15,511 bases of DNA, taken from positions 1 through 15,511 of the forward strand of contig JALLPB010002157.1 in assembly GCA_036939975.1 (NCBI GenBank). Reading direction: 5' to 3'. The DNA is from Cyclostephanos tholiformis (lineage: Eukaryota; Bacillariophyta; Thalassiosirophyceae; Thalassiosirales; Thalassiosiraceae). This document shows, piece by piece, positions 10,433 through 15,511 of this stretch (position 1 is the first letter of the stretch; each line of letters begins with the position of its first letter). The notes under the pieces are model-generated. The model worked only from the letters and a program-made list of their open reading frames with translations. It did not search any database and was not told where the DNA came from. The translations under genes and the position numbers were made by a program.

Positions 10433-11047
10433 CCCACCTCGTTGGGTCAAAACTTGCAATCCCTAACAACGACCCCAGGCGAAGACAAAAATTGGTTGAT
10501 ATTGGGCGTGAATCAGACTGCAAAATAGCAATCAACGGCTTCAATAAGCGCTCATCAATCAAACCCCTGATGCTCGAACAAGTATCAACATGAAATCCAT
10601 ATCATCGAATCTACAAGATCTCAATGATGCAAGGGATAAGGTGCAGGAACTTTTATTGGAATACTTGGATCTAACAGATAACTCGGGCGCCAAAGGACGA
10701 TTGATTTATGAAGTAGCTGTAGGGATTCGACTAGCAATGCTGCAGAATGGAGAGGTCCAAATGGATCTGGATTCCTGTCATTGATAGAATTGCCATATGT
10801 GTACATCGATGGTCGGAAATCCTTTCATGCGCACATGATAATTCAGACGCTAGAAAGCTCGCAGCGAGTAGCGCGTTTTGGGTGCTTAATCTAGGTTTTC
10901 GGGGACGACGTTCTTGTGCCACTCAAAAATTGCGATCCATACGCGCTTGTGTCAGGACTCTCGTGGCAGAGCGTAGATGATGCCTTGAAGTTAGTGCGAG
11001 ATGCCATCGAGAAGCATATGAGCTTATGCCCTTGCTCCTTTCCATGA
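10433..11047 (+). pseudogene. Decayed tandem copy of the last exon of the KH-like gene
   Basis: This copy starts at the same kind of acceptor as exon 5 (pyrimidine tract and TTTCAG at 10414-10432) with HLVGSK matching HLIGSK, then DIGRESDCKIAI matching TIGRETNCTIMV, up to a stop at 10591-10593. The CysRS-like block is absent. From about 10612 similarity resumes at nucleotide level (DARDKVQELLLEYLDL). It has a 25-base deletion that shifts frame near 10713, and later in the original frame a TAG at 10892-10894. It then reads NCDPYALVSGLSWQSVDDA and closes with a stop at 11045-11047. The first part could still be used as an extra exon if a phase-1 donor in exon 5 is used (candidates at 10324 and 10354). 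Its origin as an exon-plus-intron-end duplication is clear; whether any part is expressed is not. Confidence 0.85.
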
Positions 11048-11330
11048 AGAATTGCTGTGACAAATATCTTAACACGGACTTTTTTTTGGCAGGATTCAAG
11101 ATATTGAGTGACTCTCCATGGGCACTTCCATAGGAGTGGTTCTTTAAAATTGTAATAAAAAAAAACCTTGCTTCACCGCCAAGACTATCATCAGTCGACT
11201 CCTCCTTCTCCTCATGACGGCTACTCATTTCGATGACTTGCTTTTCCAGTCTCTTCAATGTGGTCGATGCTGAATGAATCCGTTTACGATGGGTATTTCC
11301 GATAATCTCCACTTCGGCTACCAGATTCAT
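10923..11330 (-). CDS. Hypothetical ORF antisense to the pseudogene end, doubtful
   Basis: An ORF of 135 codons starts at an ATG that directly overlaps an in-frame TGA. Its first ~50 residues look protein-like: VAEVEIIGNTHRKR, then LKRLEKQVIEMSSRHEEKEE, a charged helix. The last third runs antisense through the duplicated KH copy and has no sense of its own. It might be a terminal exon of an unknown minus-strand gene, but no upstream exon with a matching donor was found between it and the RRM gene. Probably not a standalone gene. Confidence 0.2.
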   Translation of the reverse strand: MNLVAEVEIIGNTHRKRIHSASTTLKRLEKQVIEMSSRHEEKEESTDDSLGGEARFFFITILKNHSYGSAHGESLNILNPAKKKSVLRYLSQQFFMERSKGISSYASRWHLALTSRHHLRSATRVLTQARMDRNF

Positions 11331-11626
11331 TCAATAATCCACGGCGACCAAGTTTCAATGGATTAATGAGGAGGAAGCATTGCCCTAGGGGTTCACCTCT
11401 AGCCATTTTCAGTTACAACTCAAAGGGCCTAATAGTTGTGTGTGTATATTATGAGTGAAGTGCTGAAGGCGCGAAGCCTGAACATAGGTAAACATCCTAG
11501 ACTACGATCTTCGAGTTAGTGCTCATCTTTCATCACAAGAAGTCCCACACAGTTAGAGTTCGAGAATATTCGATAGAAGTCAAATGATTTGCGATGCAGG
11601 AGGATTTGAGACTACACCTCGCATTG
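11331..11626. other. Intergenic, nothing recognised
   Basis: Mixed-composition DNA downstream of the RRM-membrane gene on the minus strand. It likely holds the 3' UTR and polyadenylation region of that gene. No RNA gene, repeat or further exon could be supported. Confidence 0.4.
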
Positions 11627-14235
11627 TCAGGGAAAAGCAGTTCTTTCCGACTTGAGGGTCTTGACGGAAACTGATACATCCTGGATGTCGATTTCGGACT
11701 GTTTATACTCCTCCAATGCGAGTTCCACTGACTCTGGTCTAGCGAAACGAATGATACCAAATCCGTGATTTTTAGGGGAGATCGCCGCATCCTCGATGTC
11801 GCCAAATTTATTGAATGCCTTAACAAGAAATTTGAATCCTAACGATGACGGCGATAAGACCAGATATAAAAGGCTCCAAATGATCATATTTGACTGTGCA
11901 ATTACCCACCTTGCTCCAAAGTATTTGTTTTTCTCATTCCTGTGATTATGATTGTTTTTTCGGGCGGTTTCTGCAGCAACTCCAGACCAAGAATGGTCGC
12001 ACAGGAATGCACGACGTTACTTCCCTTAAGAGGTGGAATGATTCGAAGCATGACGGTAATTACTATTCTATTGAGCAACTCTTGGAAATATTCGTTTCTG
12101 CATGCCGGGCATTCGTCCATTAAGAGGATTTGAGATACTTCAGGAAAGGGAAAAAAAGATGCACAGCACACTCACACTAAATCCAAGGTTGACATCTCAT
12201 TGATTTTCAACCAATCGTATGTGTCGCACAAGCAGCTTGCCTCGATACGTCCATCGTCCTGCTCGCCACCGAACCACTCCAATATTGTATCTATTTTTAG
12301 ATGATCAGAGGTATACGCGTGCGCCACTGCCAGGCTCACCATGCCGTCTACCCCGTCGACGGATCGCTCTATGGCATCTCGTAATGTTTCGAGATCCTGA
12401 TTCTTGTAGTTATCGAATTCGTCCATCGATCCATCCAACAGGTACGGGTTGCTGTCATAGGCGTCGTATTTATTGCCCTCGTGGTTGCAACTCGTGGCGA
12501 GTAAATCTTCGTTATCATCGTCGGAGTTAGAGGAGCTGAATGACGCATCATTGATCAGCATGCGCTCGTGATCGAGGGGCGCGCGTCCTCCTCCTCCACC
12601 TCTACCCCCCTCGCCATCTACATCTCCCGACGAAGCCTTAGAATGTCGCTGCTGATGCCGGTGAATCATTGTATCAGTGTAATTGTCCATCGGCATAATA
12701 GTGTCGACCTCATCCCGAAATTGAATCGATGAGGGATTAGCGTAGGAGTTGTTATTAACGCTGCTGACAACATCGACTGCTTCCATGCCAACAACACGAG
12801 ATATATCGGAGCGCAATGGTCCTTCGATCGATGAGGATGATGAGCAGACCTGCGAAGTACCAATGTTACTATTATTGCCGATTTCTTCCTCCTGCTGCCG
12901 CCGCTGCTGCAATGTCAAATTATTGTGAGTCATGAAATTCGACTGTCCCGCGGAGAGGCGGCGGTACTCATCCTCCGCATCGATGCCGCGGCCATAATGA
13001 AGAATGGACTCTATCGCATTTTCTGTCTGCGATGTCGGTTTATTCTGATCAAATTGTGGAATCAGCTCATCATTGAGCCCGCGATCGTCATCGTCGTTGT
13101 CGGTACGGCGGACATCATTCTTCGAGGTCAAATCGACGACGGCACTCCCAGCATTGCTCCCGAACACCGCCGGAGCCGCGTCGTCTGAGCCGTGGCTTCG
13201 CCCCGCTTCAATTCGACAATCTCCCTCTACTGGAGCGAACGCCGATGTACGTGTCATGGCCATGTTCTCCTTGAGCCTCCTCTGGTACCGAATGTGCATT
13301 ATAGTTACGACCACAACGAAGATTAAGGACGTGACTCCCACCGTCACCCCAATCATGAAACTCATGTTGATTTCGACATCGTCGATGGTATTGCCTATTG
13401 GATTGATATGGCGACGGGTAGGTCTGGGAGATGGATATGGACTGATGCTAAAGTTGGTCGTCGGCACTGCGCTCACAGTGGGCAAGATACTTGGCGTCTT
13501 GGTGGGACTCGTCGTAGTCGGAATCATCACGTTGGGCGACCCTGTTCGGGCATCGCTTAACAATTTTAGGGGCATGACCTTCACAATTTGCGGGATCCCC
13601 ATCGCATTCAGATCCTCTCTGACCATATCGAGTTCGCGGCCGATCCCGATGTAGTTTTTGAACATCCGATTGTAATCGGTTATGTTGAACTTGCCCAGGA
13701 GCGTGGAGTATTCCATGTTGAATCGAATGGTCAACATGGGGCGCTTCGCGAGCTGTAATTCTCGCCCGGCCGGTCTCGACCTGCCAACTGCGATGATCCC
13801 ATCGACGCCCCCCCGACCGTCGACGTCGTCCTCCTCCATCGTCGTCTTCCGCGGAACTCCGCGCCCGGCCGTCGGGGAAACCGATGGGTTCGACGGCGCG
13901 GTTGAATATGGCGTCGGGGGGTACGGCGAAGTCGTCCCCACCACGGCGGTGCTACCTAGTTCCTGCTTCACGATGGTGCAAATCGTGCGAATTCCCCCCC
14001 CGTCCTCGACCTTGTAGCCAAAATCGGCCGTATAACTCTCGTACAGCAAAATGAACTTGGAACGCTCGACCTCGTTCAGGATCGTACCGTTCGGCTTGAT
14101 TTCAAAATATTGGAAGTATTGGCGAGAGTAGATCTCGAGCTCGACCATGGAGGGGGCAGGACTGTCAGTGTGGGAAGGCGTCGGTATGGGAGTCGATGAC
14201 GATGACGTCGCTGTTGGGGGGGCCGACGGCTTCAT
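11627..14235 (-). CDS. Single-pass membrane protein with a C-terminal RRM (3 exons)
   Basis: Exons 14235-12176, 12097-11910, 11838-11627; introns of 78 bp (GTGAGT...ATGCAG) and 71 bp (GTGGGT...GTTAG); joined frame 819 residues. Residues 1-290 look extracytoplasmic: a Pro/Ser/Thr-rich start, then YFQYFEIKPNGTIL and SYTADFGYKVED, and a second block with LTIRFNMEYS and KFNITDYNRMFKNYI; sequons NGT and NIT suggest glycosylation. One helix (about 291-315, MIGVTVGVTSLIFVVVVTIM) is followed by RYQRR, putting the rest in the cytosol. About 400 residues of acidic, Ser/Asn-rich tail lead to a helical region and then an RRM read across the second splice: RNP2-like TIIITGM, FLVKAFNKFGDIEDA, and RNP1-like HGFGIIRF. 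If the first intron is retained, the protein stops at 12172 without the RRM. No signal peptide follows the chosen ATG, so an upstream exon is likely. The partner RNA or ligand is unknown. Confidence 0.75.
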
Positions 14236-14274
14236 CGTCAACGAATTATTTTCACTAGTAGCACCTCTTTCTCT

Positions 14275-14394
14275 CCTGGTAACTCATGTACTATACTTAT
14301 TTTTTTTACGTAAATATCCCTTGCTTTAGTACCTATGATGTAGCTCGCCGAAGTCCAAGTGCTTTGTCGCATACCAGCACAACGTAAGTATCAT
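14275..14394 (-). other. Candidate 5' exon of the membrane-RRM gene
   Basis: An ATG at 14394 opens MILTLCWYATKHLDFGELHH. A donor (ATAG then GTACTA, intron from 14332) and an acceptor (TTACCAG, exon from 14275) with a 57-bp intron join it in frame to the main exon. This would add 34 residues and a short hydrophobic start. The open frame continues a little further upstream with TTLIGAF but reaches a TGA without another ATG. It could be a signal-anchor exon, but the hydrophobic stretch is weak as a signal peptide, so this is only a candidate. Confidence 0.25.
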
Positions 14395-14491
14395 TGCATC
14401 AAATGCCCCAATCAATGTTGTTGCGGCTGACTCCGCGGAGCTGCTGGGTTGATCCTTCGATCATGCTATCTCCTTGTTGGTCAGACCGTAG

Positions 14492-14507
14492 GGTCACTAT
14501 AGTGACC
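14492..14507. repeat. 16-bp perfect palindrome
   Basis: GGTCACTATAGTGACC is its own reverse complement with no spacer. It lies about 257 bp upstream of the membrane-RRM start codon at 14235. It may bind a dimeric regulator or be a relic of a mobile element end. Confidence 0.6.
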
Positions 14508-14618
14508 TTTCAGTACTGTACCTTTGAGGTAGGTAAAAGGCCCCAAAATCGACCCTTCCAAGAAAAGTAAAGAATGCTTAGAGTCGGGCTTGACGAGAGG
14601 ATCAATTTGGTACCCCAT

Positions 14619-14646
14619 TTTGCCAAAACGGTCAAAAATTGGCAAA
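14619..14646. repeat. 8-bp inverted repeat
   Basis: TTTGCCAA at 14619-14626 and TTGGCAAA at 14639-14646 form a perfect stem with a 12-base A-rich loop. Short enough to arise by chance. Confidence 0.4.
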
Positions 14647-14960
14647 GTTAGTGCCAATCTACTGATTTTGTTCGTGTAAAATGGTCGTTTTTCCCCGTTT
14701 TTTAACGTTCATTGTGAGCGGCCGACCCCAAGATGATAAAATTGCGCAGCCATACGGCACAGGCTTCTTCTCATCATTAATGCGGCGAGTATTGTTACTT
14801 GCATTGCCCTCATCGGTCGCATATTGGCTGAGATTTTTGGTCGGATCGGTGGTTGGTTCGTGGTTGGACGCGGGGTTGTGTCAGTTGTGTTGGATTTTTT
14901 TGGGTTTTGTTAGGTAAAAAAGCTAGGTAAAATCGGGTAAAATGCAATCGATGAAATCGA

Positions 14961-14995
14961 CTATGGCGGCCGGTCACGTCATACGGCCGCTATGG
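14961..14995. repeat. GC-rich imperfect inverted repeat
   Basis: Arms 14961-14972 and 14984-14995 (cores GCGGCCG and CGGCCGC) pair at 10 of 12 positions around an 11-base loop containing CACGTC. It stands out in an AT-richer surrounding. It is possibly a hairpin or an enhancer-like site. Confidence 0.45.
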
Positions 14996-15078
14996 GGCCC
15001 CACTCCCGGCAATAAAGCATCCAACAATCAACTAACAGTATATGCGATGGGTCTAAATCGTTAAAACTAGAAAAAACA

Positions 15079-15507
15079 TTAATTATTACAATTAATATGA
15101 CTACTATTGCTCATCGTGTCGACGACGATGTGTGCCAAAAACGCAACGACGACGAAACGATGGACGCCATTCAGCCTGTCGGATGAATTTGACGTCGCCA
15201 ACATCGTGTTGTTGGTCACATAGGTGTTGGCGATGAGGGGCGCTAGGGGGGGGGCGTCGGGAGGGAGAGTTGGGGGAGAATTGCGTACCAAACTCATCGT
15301 CGAGTTAGGGTCACGGGGTTTTTTGTGGTGACATGATGTGCGTAGTTCAACGCATAATATCTCCGCCAAAAAGTATGGTACACCCATCATGTAAGTATCT
15401 ATGTAGACTAATTCGGGGGTGGGGAACACGATGGTGATGTCAGAATTGACCGGGGGGGTCGATGGGGCGGCGTTATTAGTATTTTTAGGTTGCTCGATGT
15501 AGGGTCC
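15079..15507 (-). CDS. Possible terminal exon of a gene leaving the window
   Basis: An open frame of 142 codons runs from an in-frame TAG at the window edge to TAA at 15079-15081. The residues look partly protein-like: VNSDITIVFPTPELVYIDTY, FLAEILCVEL, a Pro-rich stretch, NTYVTNNTML, and near the end the hydrophobic HRFVVVAFLAHIVV. Ser/Asn-rich sequence before a hydrophobic tail recalls a GPI-anchored surface protein, but hydrophilic residues follow the tail. The first in-frame ATG is at 15390; otherwise the exon must be spliced to sequence outside. The family is not recognised. Confidence 0.3.
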   Translation of the reverse strand, partial: GPYIEQPKNTNNAAPSTPPVNSDITIVFPTPELVYIDTYMMGVPYFLAEILCVELRTSCHHKKPRDPNSTMSLVRNSPPTLPPDAPPLAPLIANTYVTNNTMLATSNSSDRLNGVHRFVVVAFLAHIVVDTMSNSSHINCNN

Positions 15508-15511
15508 CTAT

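Larger units (their letters stand above)
14395..15078. other. Non-coding region with palindromes and repeated short motifs
   Basis: No convincing gene on either strand. A plus ORF at 14681-14917 has hydrophobic but unpatterned sequence. The region holds a 16-bp perfect palindrome, two further inverted repeats and four GGTAAAA motifs (near 14531, 14914, 14925 and 14935). It could be a remnant of a small non-autonomous mobile element or simply regulatory DNA upstream of the membrane-RRM gene; no target duplication or terminal repeats were found. Confidence 0.35.

Noticed and set aside
12098..12171. CxxC motif DECPACRNEY as a zinc-binding start of a separate RRM gene
   Set aside because: Only one CxxC pair, preceded by a pyrimidine tract; the stretch is better explained as intron, since the splice at CATGCAG keeps the membrane protein in frame with the RRM.
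13073..13654. 193-codon plus-strand ORF with hydrophobic stretches
   Set aside because: Antisense to the membrane-RRM gene, whose frame is open over 2 kb with a coherent topology; the hydrophobic runs mirror its Asp/Asn-rich and transmembrane codons.
1..15511. tRNA, rRNA, CRISPR or long terminal repeats
   Set aside because: No cloverleaf-like arms, rRNA-like blocks, regular spaced repeats or long direct repeats were seen; a covariance-model scan could not be run.

Overview
The window reads as nuclear DNA of a eukaryotic microalga, most likely a centric diatom. The grounds are a cytosolic 60S ribosomal protein gene, short GT-AG introns (57-238 bp) that splice cleanly in frame, a triose-phosphate-transporter-family gene, and two large proteins whose architecture resembles diatom-type families. 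A CEP290-like gene fits a lineage that still makes flagella, as centric diatoms do in their male gametes. The organism call is an inference; the gene structures were read directly.

Layout, left to right. 1-639 holds nothing recognisable. 790-1155 (+) is intact single-exon RPL35. Converging on it with only 87 bp between stops is a four-exon minus-strand gene (5289-1243) whose spliced 1277-residue coiled-coil product matches the ciliary transition-zone protein CEP290. 5290-5764 is intergenic with one odd small ORF. 7642-5765 (-) is a GC-rich triose-phosphate/nucleotide-sugar transporter gene. It is interrupted at 7009-7061 by what looks like leftover Illumina adapter beside a duplicated poly-C junction, an assembly error rather than a real mutation.

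Across a 344-bp divergent spacer, 7987-10397 (+) is a five-exon gene for a putative RNA-binding protein with an N-terminal sheet-like module, two KH-like segments and a CysRS-like motif. Its last exon, with the tail of the preceding intron, was duplicated downstream; that copy (10433-11047) is decayed. 14235-11627 (-) is a three-exon gene that, once spliced, joins a glycosylated-looking outer domain, one membrane helix and a long acidic tail to a C-terminal RRM. This is the most unusual protein here. 14395-15078 is non-coding with palindromes and a repeated GGTAAAA motif. A possible partial minus-strand exon lies at the right edge.

The genes do not form a pathway; each appears to be an independent transcription unit in a compact genome. 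The recurring theme is RNA binding (KH protein, RRM membrane protein, ribosomal protein). The main biological interest is the shortened CEP290 and the membrane-RRM fusion; the main technical point is the adapter scar.
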